Shown here: piece by piece, positions 1-5,706 of the stretch
How positions within the stretch are numbered: the stretch's first letter is position 1
Layout of the letters: every line of letters begins with the position of its first letter
Assembly: GCF_002413825.1 (NCBI RefSeq)
Contig: NZ_DHXT01000080.1
Coordinates: 1 to 8,004 of the forward strand
Direction: 5' to 3'
Origin: Rhodoferax sp. UBA5149
GTDB taxonomy: Bacteria > Pseudomonadota > Gammaproteobacteria > Burkholderiales > Burkholderiaceae_C
DNA length: 8,004 bases
Made by a program: the position numbers and the translations under genes
Notes under the pieces: model-generated
What the model was told of the DNA's origin: nothing
Database searches by the model: none
Seen by the model: the letters and a program-made list of their open reading frames with translations, nothing else

Positions 1-4
1 AAAT

Positions 5-22
5 AATAGCAATATAAGCGCT
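5..22 (-). repeat. AGCGCT-N6-GCTATT motif, left-edge copy
   Basis: Downstream of lysA, the minus strand reads AGCGCT (22-17), six A/T bases, then GCTATT (10-5). A second copy of the same layout with a 7-base spacer lies at 4417-4435. From memory, Comamonadaceae genomes carry abundant intergenic elements with AGCGCT and GCTATT arms; membership is an inference, and the window edge cuts off the flank. Confidence 0.3.
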
Positions 23-31
23 TCCTGTTCT

Positions 32-1324
32 TTACCCGGCGCGCTTGCGCCCGACCAAACTCTCGCCGTGCATCTGATCCGCAATCGTCTCCCGCTGGCG
101 AATCAGGTGGACTTGGGAGCCCTCCACCAGAATCTCGGCGGCCCGTCCGCGCGAGTTGTAGTTGCTGGCCATGCTCATGCAGTAGGCTCCTGCAGACAGC
201 ACCGCCAGCAGGTCGCCCGGCTGGACCGCCAGGTCGCGCTCATGTCCGATCCAGTCGCCGCTTTCGCAGACCGGTCCCACCACGTCGTAAGTGTCAGGGG
301 CGTCCGCTCGTGGCTTCAAAGGCATGATCTGGTGGAACGCCTGGTACATGGCGGGTCGCGGCAAATCGTTCATGGCGGCGTCGATGATGCAGAAGTTTTT
401 CTGCGCACCGGGTTTGAGGTACAGCACTTCGGTGAGGCACACGCCTGCATTGCCAACGAGCGAGCGACCGGGTTCGATCATCAGCTGTCGTTGGCCGAAG
501 CCGCGGGCGTCCAGCTTGGCCAGCAGTTTTCCCCACAGCAGGTCGGCAGGGGGCGGCGTATCGCCGTTGTAGTTGATACCCAGGCCGCCGCCAAAATCGA
601 TGTGGTGAAGGGGAACGCCCACCGCTTCAATGGCTTCCACCAGGTCCAGCATGCGGTCCACGGCGTCGAGGTAAGGGCCGTCCTGCGTGATCTGCGAGCC
701 GATGTGGCAATCGATCCCGACCACCCGTACCCCCGCCAACTGGGCTGCGCGCTGGTAGGTGGGCAGCACGCGTTCATGGGCCACGCCAAACTTGCTGCCC
801 TTGAGTCCGGTGGAGATGTAGGGGTGGGTTTGGGGGTCCACGTTGGGGTTGACGCGAATGCTCACCGGCGCGCGCAAGCCCATGGACAGGGCCACGTCAC
901 TTAAGACTTCGAGTTCGGCCTCGCTCTCGACATTGAAGCAGCCAATGCCGGCCGCCAGCGCGCGACGCATTTCTGCACGCGTCTTGCCCACGCCTGAAAA
1001 AATGATTTTGTCGGCGTGGCCACCAGCGGCCAGAACACGGTCCATGTCACCCCCGGAGACAATGTCGAAACCGCATCCGGCCTCGGCAAAAACCTGGATC
1101 ACGCCCAAGGCCGGATTGGCTTTCATGGCGTAACAGATTTGCACGTTTCGCCCGGAAAATCCACGCTCGTAGGCGCCCAGCGCTGACAGCATGGCGCCTT
1201 TCGAGTACACAAAAAGTGGCGTGCCATGTTCTTTTGCCAAATCACTTAAACGGATCTCCTCAGAGAAAAGTTCATTGCCCCGGTAGGCAATGTGGGGCTG
1301 GCCGGGCATATTTTGAAAGGTCAT
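32..1324 (-). CDS. lysA: Diaminopimelate decarboxylase
   Basis: PLP-dependent fold-type III (alanine racemase-like) decarboxylase that converts meso-diaminopimelate to L-lysine in the cytoplasm, the last step of lysine synthesis. The 430-residue length is normal for the family. Visible motifs: YAMKANP with the PLP Schiff-base lysine at K68; HIGSQ at 207-211; the phosphate-binding glycine loop GGGLG at 245-249; EPGRS at 284-288; CESGD at 353-357 with the catalytic cysteine C353 supplied across the dimer; and GAYCMSMASNYN at 379-390 with the substrate/PLP-contacting Y381. The N-terminal PLP barrel and C-terminal beta domain are both complete. The ATG lies in an ATGA overlap with the lptM stop. 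The bases just upstream are C-rich on the coding strand and contain no Shine-Dalgarno, so translation is probably coupled to lptM. This is the second gene of a two-gene transcript; no clear terminator is visible before the window edge. Confidence 0.97.
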   Translation of the reverse strand: MTFQNMPGQPHIAYRGNELFSEEIRLSDLAKEHGTPLFVYSKGAMLSALGAYERGFSGRNVQICYAMKANPALGVIQVFAEAGCGFDIVSGGDMDRVLAAGGHADKIIFSGVGKTRAEMRRALAAGIGCFNVESEAELEVLSDVALSMGLRAPVSIRVNPNVDPQTHPYISTGLKGSKFGVAHERVLPTYQRAAQLAGVRVVGIDCHIGSQITQDGPYLDAVDRMLDLVEAIEAVGVPLHHIDFGGGLGINYNGDTPPPADLLWGKLLAKLDARGFGQRQLMIEPGRSLVGNAGVCLTEVLYLKPGAQKNFCIIDAAMNDLPRPAMYQAFHQIMPLKPRADAPDTYDVVGPVCESGDWIGHERDLAVQPGDLLAVLSAGAYCMSMASNYNSRGRAAEILVEGSQVHLIRQRETIADQMHGESLVGRKRAG

Positions 1325-1563
1325 TGAGGGGCGGGGATAGCTGCAGGGGTAGGGGGGCTGACAGGCGACGGTGCCGTCTGCACCGCAGACTGGTCGGCGT
1401 TGATCGGGCTGGAGCGCATCAGGGTTTCAGGCAGTGTGGCGCGTCTGGCGCTTGCTGGTTCCGTGGGGAGATACAGCGGGCCCTGCTGGCCACAGGCCGA
1501 CAGGCTCACTGCACTGATACCAAGGACAATCGAACTGACTAAAATTTGACTAAATCGCAACAT
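1321..1563 (-). CDS. lptM: LptM-type small outer-membrane lipoprotein (YifL/LppL family)
   Basis: 80-residue lipoprotein. A short hydrophobic signal peptide (residues 1-23) ends in a lipobox L-S-A-C with the lipidated cysteine at C24. It is followed by GQQGPLYLP, the conserved segment of the family, then a low-complexity Pro/Ala/Ser/Thr tail. In E. coli, LptM binds the LptD/LptE translocon and helps mature the LPS export machine; the same role here is inferred from the family. Position directly before lysA and beside cyaY matches the arrangement in Pseudomonas and other proteobacteria, which supports the call. The start chosen (ATG at 1563) gives a proper signal peptide. An upstream ATG at 1662 in the same frame would add 33 residues of antisense-cyaY sequence and bury the signal peptide. 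I see no Shine-Dalgarno; a TACAAT hexamer at 1575-1570 could place the transcript start at the ATG itself. Confidence 0.9.
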   Translation of the reverse strand: MLRFSQILVSSIVLGISAVSLSACGQQGPLYLPTEPASARRATLPETLMRSSPINADQSAVQTAPSPVSPPTPAAIPAPQ

Positions 1564-1575
1564 GGTGAAATTGTA
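1536..1575. promoter_or_regulatory. Compressed divergent lptM/cyaY start region
   Basis: Only 12 bp (1564-1575) separate the two start codons. On the plus strand, TAAAAT at 1540-1545 matches the sigma-70 -10 box at 5 of 6 positions. It would start a cyaY transcript near 1552, with a GGTGA ribosome site at 1564-1568. On the minus strand, TACAAT at 1575-1570 also matches 5 of 6 and would start lptM at or next to its ATG. Neither has a convincing -35 box. The octamer TGACTAAA occurs at 1536-1543 and 1547-1554, an 11-bp period (about one helical turn), flanking the putative cyaY -10; this could be an operator. The motifs are seen directly; promoter function is inferred. Confidence 0.4.
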
Positions 1576-1905
1576 ATGACCGACTCTGAATTCATGGACC
1601 GTGCGGAAATTCTGCTCAAGGCCGTCGAGGCAAGCTGTGACCGCATCAATGACCAAACCCATGCCGATATCGACAACCAGCGCACCGGCGGCATGGTCAC
1701 GCTTGTTTTCTCAAACCGGAGTCAGATCGTCATCAATCTGCAAAAACCTTTGCATGAAATCTGGATGGCGGCAAAATCCGGTGGTTACCACTACAAATTT
1801 GATAGCGCACAGTGGATGGATACCAAAGGTCAGGGCGAGTTTTTTTCCAGTCTGTCGCGCTATGCTAGCGATCAGGCGGGTTGCCCGCTGGTGTTCGCAA
1901 TCTGA
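1576..1905 (+). CDS. cyaY: Iron-sulfur cluster assembly protein CyaY (bacterial frataxin)
   Basis: 109-residue cytoplasmic frataxin homologue, the usual bacterial length. In the known family it binds iron through an acidic first helix and modulates the IscS cysteine desulfurase/IscU scaffold during Fe-S cluster assembly. The N-terminal helix begins MTDSEFMDRAE, very like the E. coli start MNDSEF. Acidic residues continue through the DQTHADIDNQ stretch. The conserved beta-sheet core is present as TLVFSNRSQIVINLQKP, then LHEIWMAAKSGGYHYKF, which carries the highly conserved P-L-H-x-x-W-x-A-x-x-G-G-Y-H signature. The ATG at 1576 is preceded by GGTGA at 7-nt spacing. A TTG at 1546 in the same frame would add ten residues unlike the family and overlap lptM, so it was not used. 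Expressed divergently from lptM-lysA. Confidence 0.96.
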   Translation: MTDSEFMDRAEILLKAVEASCDRINDQTHADIDNQRTGGMVTLVFSNRSQIVINLQKPLHEIWMAAKSGGYHYKFDSAQWMDTKGQGEFFSSLSRYASDQAGCPLVFAI

Positions 1906-1967
1906 TGGGTGGGAGGACGGCGCTGGCGCACTTTGTGTCGCTGCGGGCCATCCCATAAAGCTTCAGA
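1906..1967. other. Convergent gap between cyaY and the PBP1A gene
   Basis: Short 62-bp spacer between two converging stop codons. A small bulged hairpin can form at 1926-1941 (GCGCAC, loop TTT, GTG-T-CGC). No T-tract follows it on either strand, so I do not call an intrinsic terminator. Read-through or Rho-dependent ends are possible. Confidence 0.4.
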
Positions 1968-4361
1968 TTAGTTTTTAAACAAATCCAGGATTTTCTTCCT
2001 CTCATCGGACGGTGGCAACGTTTGAATATCGGTGTCCGCCGCGCCCGCTGGGTTGTCGCTCATTCCCAGACTGCGGATGCCGGCACCTCGGGCGTATTCA
2101 TCAAAAAACCATTCGCCGCCAGAATTGACAAGGCCTTCGGGGACGGCGGGCTCCATCACCGGGACGTTCTTGAGGGCGTGTTCCATGAACTGGATCCAGA
2201 CCGGCAGGCTCAAGCCGCCCCCCGTTTCGCGATCACCGAGCTTGCGCGGCGTGTCGTAGCCGATCCAGGTGACGGCGGTCAATGTTGGCTGAAATCCCGC
2301 AAACCAGGCGTCCATGGAGTCATTGGTGGTTCCCGTTTTCCCGTACAAGTCGGGTCTTTTCAGCTTGGCCTGGGCGGAAGCCGCCGTGCCGGAGCGCGTC
2401 ACCTCCTGCAGCAGACTTTCCATGATGAAGGCGTTGCGCGCATCGATGGCACGCATCGATTCGTCCAGCACCGGTGGTTTGGTTTCCACCAGGACCTTGC
2501 CCTTTTGCTCGGTCACCTTGCTGATAAGCCACGGATTGATACGGTAGCCGCCGTTGGCGAAGACTGAGTAGGCTGACGCCATTTGCATGGGTGTGACCGA
2601 CCCGGCGCCAAGCGCCATGGTCAGGTAGGCGGGGTGCTTGTCGGCATCAAAGCCAAAGCGCGTGATCCATTCCTGTGCATACGATGCCCCTATCGCCTGC
2701 AGAATGCGAATGGAGATCATGTTTTTGGATTTGGCCAAACCGCGGCGCAGGGTCATCGGGCCTTCGAATTTTCCGTCGTAATTTTTCGGCTCCCACGGCT
2801 GTCCGCCGGTCACACCCGCGTCAAAAAAGAGCGGTGCGTCGTTGACGACCGTCGCCGGGGTAAAGCCTTTCTCCAGGGCGGCAGAATAAATAAAAGGCTT
2901 GAAGCTGGAGCCGGGTTGGCGCCAGGCTTGCGTCACGTGGTTGAATTTGTTTTTCTCAAAATCAAAGCCACCGACCAGCGCCTTGATGGAGCCGTCGCGC
3001 GGGTCCAGCGCCACAAAGGAGCCCTCAACTTCGGGCAATTGCGTGATTTCCCAGGTGTTTTTGGGCGTCTTGGCGACCCGGATCACGGCACCGCGCCGAA
3101 TTCTGATGTTAGGAGGCGCTTTGTCCGATAAGCCCGATTGGGCGGGTCTAAGGCCTTCACCGGTAATTTCGACGGTTTCTCCGTTCTGGCGAATGGCTTT
3201 GATTTTCTTGGCATCCGCTTCCAGCACCATGGCCGACATGACGTCGCCGTTGTCCGGGTGATCGTCCAGTGCATCATCGATGGCGTCCTCAACCTCTTGG
3301 GGGTCGGACGGCAGAGTGACAAATTGTTCCGGGCCACGATAAATCTGACGGCGCTCGAAGTCCATGATCCCGCGCCGCAAAGCCTTGTAAGCCGCATCCT
3401 GGTCAGCCGCCCGCAGCGTGGTGTAAACATTCAGACCACGGGTGTAGGTCTCATCGCCATACTGCGCGAACATCAATTGACGTACCATTTCAGCCACATA
3501 TTCCGCATGCACCTTGGTGTTGTCCGTGCTGGATTTGACGCTGAGTTCCTCCTTTTTTGCAGAAGCCGCCTGTTCAGCGGTAATGAACCCGTTCTCCTGC
3601 ATGCGCTCAATAATGTAGAGCTGGCGCGTCCGGGCCCGCTTGGGATTGCTGATCGGGTTGTAGGCGGACGGCGCTTTGGGCAAGCCCGCCAGCATGGCCG
3701 CTTCTGCAATCGTGATGTCTTTCAGTGGCTTGTCAAAATACGTCTCTGAAGCGGCGGCAAAGCCGTAGGCGCGGTTGCCCAGAAAAATCTGATTCATGTA
3801 GATCTCAAGAATCTGATCTTTGGTCAGCACATGTTCGAGCTTGAAGGTCAGCAGGATTTCATAAATCTTGCGGGTATAGGTTTTTTCTGAAGATAAATAG
3901 ACGTTGCGTGCCACTTGCATCGTGATGGTGGATGCACCCTGGCTTTTGACGCGCCCCAGGTTGGCCAGCGCGGCGCGCAAAACGCCCTTGTAGTCCACGC
4001 CGCCATGCTCGTAAAACCGTGAGTCCTCAATCGCCAGAACCGCGTCCGTCATGACCTTCGGAATTTCCTTGATCGGTGTCAGGTGCCGACGTTCCTCGCC
4101 AAATTCGCCGATCAGGGCACCTTCCACGGAGAATACGCGCAAGGGCAATTTGGGGCGGTAATCAGACAGGTCCGAAATATCCGGCAAGTTCGGGAAAGCC
4201 ACTGCGAGCGCGATCGCAACAAGGATCAGGACCGACAATATGCCGGCCAGCGCCACGCCGCCGCCCCACAACACAATGCGTAGCAGCCATTTCATGGTAC
4301 TGACGCGGGTATCTTGACGGGAGGTGGGGCCGGATTCACTAAGCGGTGTTTTGGAGGGCAT
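1968..4361 (-). CDS. mrcA: Class A penicillin-binding protein 1A (peptidoglycan glycosyltransferase/transpeptidase)
   Basis: 797-residue bifunctional peptidoglycan synthase, also called ponA; normal length. It polymerises lipid II into glycan strands and cross-links stem peptides in the periplasm. A short cytoplasmic tail is followed by one membrane anchor at about residues 24-56. The GT51 domain shows EDSRFYEHGG with the catalytic glutamate E112, GASTITMQVARN at 142-153, the RKIYEILLTFKLE and ILEIYMNQIFLG block at 164-195, and AGLPKAPSAYNP at 225-236. An OB-like insert lies at about 320-425. The transpeptidase domain has SSFK with nucleophile S485, SKN at 545-547 and KTGT at 675-678, so both activities look intact. 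Start: ATG at 4361 has a weak AGAAG upstream; an internal ATG at 4295 (MKWLLRIV) would also keep the anchor but lacks a ribosome site. Divergence from pilM is a long-known arrangement, as in Pseudomonas ponA-pilM. Confidence 0.96.
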   Translation of the reverse strand: MPSKTPLSESGPTSRQDTRVSTMKWLLRIVLWGGGVALAGILSVLILVAIALAVAFPNLPDISDLSDYRPKLPLRVFSVEGALIGEFGEERRHLTPIKEIPKVMTDAVLAIEDSRFYEHGGVDYKGVLRAALANLGRVKSQGASTITMQVARNVYLSSEKTYTRKIYEILLTFKLEHVLTKDQILEIYMNQIFLGNRAYGFAAASETYFDKPLKDITIAEAAMLAGLPKAPSAYNPISNPKRARTRQLYIIERMQENGFITAEQAASAKKEELSVKSSTDNTKVHAEYVAEMVRQLMFAQYGDETYTRGLNVYTTLRAADQDAAYKALRRGIMDFERRQIYRGPEQFVTLPSDPQEVEDAIDDALDDHPDNGDVMSAMVLEADAKKIKAIRQNGETVEITGEGLRPAQSGLSDKAPPNIRIRRGAVIRVAKTPKNTWEITQLPEVEGSFVALDPRDGSIKALVGGFDFEKNKFNHVTQAWRQPGSSFKPFIYSAALEKGFTPATVVNDAPLFFDAGVTGGQPWEPKNYDGKFEGPMTLRRGLAKSKNMISIRILQAIGASYAQEWITRFGFDADKHPAYLTMALGAGSVTPMQMASAYSVFANGGYRINPWLISKVTEQKGKVLVETKPPVLDESMRAIDARNAFIMESLLQEVTRSGTAASAQAKLKRPDLYGKTGTTNDSMDAWFAGFQPTLTAVTWIGYDTPRKLGDRETGGGLSLPVWIQFMEHALKNVPVMEPAVPEGLVNSGGEWFFDEYARGAGIRSLGMSDNPAGAADTDIQTLPPSDERKKILDLFKN

Positions 4362-4386
4362 AAGTAACTTCTAGAAACGCGTCGTC

Positions 4387-4392
4387 ATTATA
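4387..4392 (-). promoter_or_regulatory. -10 box for the PBP1A gene
   Basis: On the minus strand these six bases read TATAAT, a perfect sigma-70 -10 hexamer. The predicted transcript start near 4380 would leave a leader of roughly 18 nt before the ATG at 4361. No good -35 box lies 16-18 bp upstream (CAAAGC at the 17-bp position). The hexamer sits inside a small inverted repeat, TCATT at 4385-4389 and AATGA at 4395-4399, which could be a regulator site or chance in an A/T-rich stretch. Confidence 0.5.
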
Positions 4393-4416
4393 AAAATGAT
4401 GTTTTCACAGCTTTGG

Positions 4417-4435
4417 AGCGCTAGTATCCGCTATT
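4417..4435 (+). repeat. AGCGCT-N7-GCTATT motif, intergenic copy
   Basis: AGCGCT (4417-4422), a 7-base spacer, and GCTATT (4430-4435) reproduce the layout seen at the left window edge on the opposite strand; both copies are preceded by GGA or GGA-A. Two copies in non-coding DNA of one 8-kb window suggest a degenerate dispersed intergenic repeat, but two short matches could be chance. Confidence 0.3.
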
Positions 4436-4504
4436 GCTGCGGCTGGGCGCTTTGGTGTCTGTTAGCGGGTTGGTGTGTGGTGAGTGGCCCCAATCGTCTA
4501 CTTT

Positions 4505-4554
4505 TGACAACGCTCGTAATCCCGAAATTCCGGAAATACCTTTGCGTGACAACG
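4505..4554 (+). repeat. Paired TGACAACG direct repeat upstream of pilM
   Basis: TGACAACG occurs at 4505-4512 and again at 4547-4554, exactly 42 bp apart (about four helical turns). Overlapping this, GCTCGT at 4512-4517 and ACGAGC at 4552-4557 form an inverted pair. The second copy lies in the spacer of the candidate pilM promoter and the first is 30-odd bp upstream of its -35. This is a layout that could suit a dimeric regulator or looping; function is unproven. Confidence 0.35.
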
Positions 4555-4570
4555 AGCTTACTGCTAGCAT
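4542..4570 (+). promoter_or_regulatory. Candidate sigma-70 promoter for the pil operon
   Basis: TTGCGT (4542-4547) and TAGCAT (4565-4570) are separated by exactly 17 bp, and the -10 is preceded by TG plus one base (extended -10). Each hexamer is a partial match (3/6 and 4/6). Transcription would begin near 4577, giving a leader of about 50 nt to the TTG start of pilM. A perfect TTGACA at 4504-4509 lies further upstream but has no acceptable -10 at normal spacing. Confidence 0.35.
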
Positions 4571-4615
4571 TCAAGTGAATTCTTAAGTTTCGCTGATCTT
4601 TGATCGGCCTGTTTC

Positions 4616-4621
4616 AGGGGA
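4616..4621 (+). promoter_or_regulatory. Shine-Dalgarno that sets the pilM start
   Basis: AGGGGA lies 5 nt before a TTG at 4627, and no other in-frame start nearby has comparable support. It therefore selects the 359-residue form of PilM over a nine-residue-longer TTG start at 4600, which has no purine-rich site in front. Confidence 0.65.
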
Positions 4622-4626
4622 TAGTT

Positions 4627-5706
4627 TTGATCTCTTTGGGGTCCTTGTTTAGCCGTCAACCCGCGCCCATGCTGGGTTTGGACATCAGTTCTTCCAGTGT
4701 GAAACTGGTTGAGTTGGGTCAAGACAAGGCTGGCAACCTGGTGCTTGAGCGCTGCGCGATTGTGCCGCTGGAGCGCGGATGGATTACCGATGGCAACATC
4801 GAAAAATTCGATGAAGTGGCTGATGCGGTTCGTCGTCTGGTGAAGAAAAGCGGTACTAAAACCAAAAATGTGGCGATGGCCTTGCCGCCGTCTGCCGTGA
4901 TCACCAAGAAAATAATTCTTCCTGGTGGTATGTCCGACCAGGAGTTGGAGATGCAAGTCGAAACTGAGGCCAATCAGTACATCCCTTTTCCGTTGGACGA
5001 GGTCAGTCTTGATTTTTGCATTGTGGGACCCAGTGCGACTTCTTCCGGCGACATCGAAGTTCTCATTGCGGCGTCGCGCCGGGAGAAAGTTCAGGATATT
5101 CAGGGCCTGGCAGAGGCGGCTGGTTTGAAGCCCGTGATCGTGGATGTGGAATCTTATGCGTCGCGTTTGGCGACCGGGCGCCTGATTGAAAATCTTCCCA
5201 ACAAAGGTGTTGGCAGCATTGTGGCCCTGTTCGAGGTGGGCGCCCTGACCACCAGCATGCAAGTTATTCGCAACGATGAGGTCTTGTACGATCGGGACCA
5301 GGCGTTTGGTGGGGCTCAGTTAACGCAGTTGATTGTGCGGCAGTATGGCTTTTCCCTGGAAGAGGCCGAAAGCAAAAAGCGAAGCGGTGAACTGCCGGAC
5401 GACTACGAATCCAGTGTGCTGAGTCCGTTTGTTGAAAGCATGGTGCAGGAAATTGGTCGCGCATTGCAATTTTTCTTTACCAGCACGCCGCATAACAAGG
5501 TCGACTATGTGATGCTGGCGGGCGGCTCGGCTGCTTTGCCTGGTTTGACGGCGGCTGTGACGCAGCACACTACTTTCGCCTGCACTTTGGTGAATCCATT
5601 TGAAGGCATGGAAATTGGTGAAGGTGTTCGCTTGAAGAAGATGACACGGGAGGCGCCGTCCTACCTTACTTCGTGCGGACTGGCCTTGCGGAGGTTCATG
5701 CAGTGA
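4627..5706 (+). CDS. pilM: Type IV pilus inner-membrane alignment protein PilM (actin-like)
   Basis: 359-residue cytoplasmic FtsA/actin-like protein (family about 350-360). It binds nucleotide and the cytoplasmic N-terminus of PilN, linking the inner-membrane platform and motor ATPases to the PilNOP complex. Numbered from TTG 4627: GLDISSSSVKLVEL near 17-30 is the first phosphate-binding motif; LPPSAVITKKIILPGG near 86-101 and the QYIPFPLDE block belong to the family core; VIVDVES at 170-176; a second phosphate loop ALFEVGALTTSM at 200-211; and VMLAGGSAALPGL at 295-307, the adenosine motif. The usual aspartate of the second phosphate loop (VDIG in better-studied PilMs) reads FEVG here. The start is a rare TTG chosen by a strong AGGGGA site. 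First gene of pilMNOPQ; its TGA overlaps the GTG start of pilN. Confidence 0.95.
   Translation: MISLGSLFSRQPAPMLGLDISSSSVKLVELGQDKAGNLVLERCAIVPLERGWITDGNIEKFDEVADAVRRLVKKSGTKTKNVAMALPPSAVITKKIILPGGMSDQELEMQVETEANQYIPFPLDEVSLDFCIVGPSATSSGDIEVLIAASRREKVQDIQGLAEAAGLKPVIVDVESYASRLATGRLIENLPNKGVGSIVALFEVGALTTSMQVIRNDEVLYDRDQAFGGAQLTQLIVRQYGFSLEEAESKKRSGELPDDYESSVLSPFVESMVQEIGRALQFFFTSTPHNKVDYVMLAGGSAALPGLTAAVTQHTTFACTLVNPFEGMEIGEGVRLKKMTREAPSYLTSCGLALRRFMQ

Larger units (their letters stand above)
4362..4626. other. Divergent PBP1A/pilM intergenic region
   Basis: The longest non-coding stretch in the window (265 bp). In order it holds the PBP1A -10 box; a GCGCT...GCTATT motif (4417-4435); a strongly G/T-biased plus-strand tract (about 4436-4488) with closely spaced GG runs; two TGACAACG octamers 42 bp apart; a candidate pilM promoter (4542-4570); an ATTCA-AG-TGAAT inverted repeat (4569-4580) at the expected pilM transcript start; and the pilM ribosome site. 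An ATG-initiated frame at 4396-4578 is present but has no ribosome site, and I do not consider it a gene. Confidence 0.6.

Noticed and set aside
16..23. AAGCGCTT palindrome after lysA as a terminator
   Set aside because: Perfect palindrome with no loop; any longer structure would need sequence beyond the window edge.
68..904. 278-residue plus-strand frame antisense to lysA
   Set aside because: It is the mirror of a well-supported lysA gene with all catalytic motifs; the His/Arg/Val-rich composition is typical of an antisense shadow.
1546..1575. TTG at 1546 as an upstream cyaY start
   Set aside because: Adds ten residues not seen in the family and overlaps lptM; ATG 1576 has a ribosome site and matches the family N-terminus.
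1926..1941. Hairpin between cyaY and the PBP1A gene as a bidirectional terminator
   Set aside because: Short, bulged stem with no T-tract after it on either strand.
2022..3749. Three long plus-strand frames (2022-2567, 2583-3131, 3138-3749) antisense to the PBP1A gene
   Set aside because: Consecutive shadows in one antisense frame, no ribosome sites or domains, and PBP1A is intact on the other strand.
4396..4578. 60-residue frame rich in Trp, Cys and Leu in the PBP1A/pilM intergenic region
   Set aside because: No ribosome site, overlaps the PBP1A promoter and the repeats, no recognisable family; hydrophobic look follows from the G/T-rich strand. Treated as chance.
4564..5262. 232-residue minus-strand frame opposite pilM
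   Set aside because: Antisense shadow rich in His, Gln and Arg with no recognised motif; pilM is strongly supported.
5673..5702. Upstream start for pilN
   Set aside because: Would displace the INLLPHR PilM-docking peptide from the N-terminus; GTG 5703 has GGAGG at 8-nt spacing.
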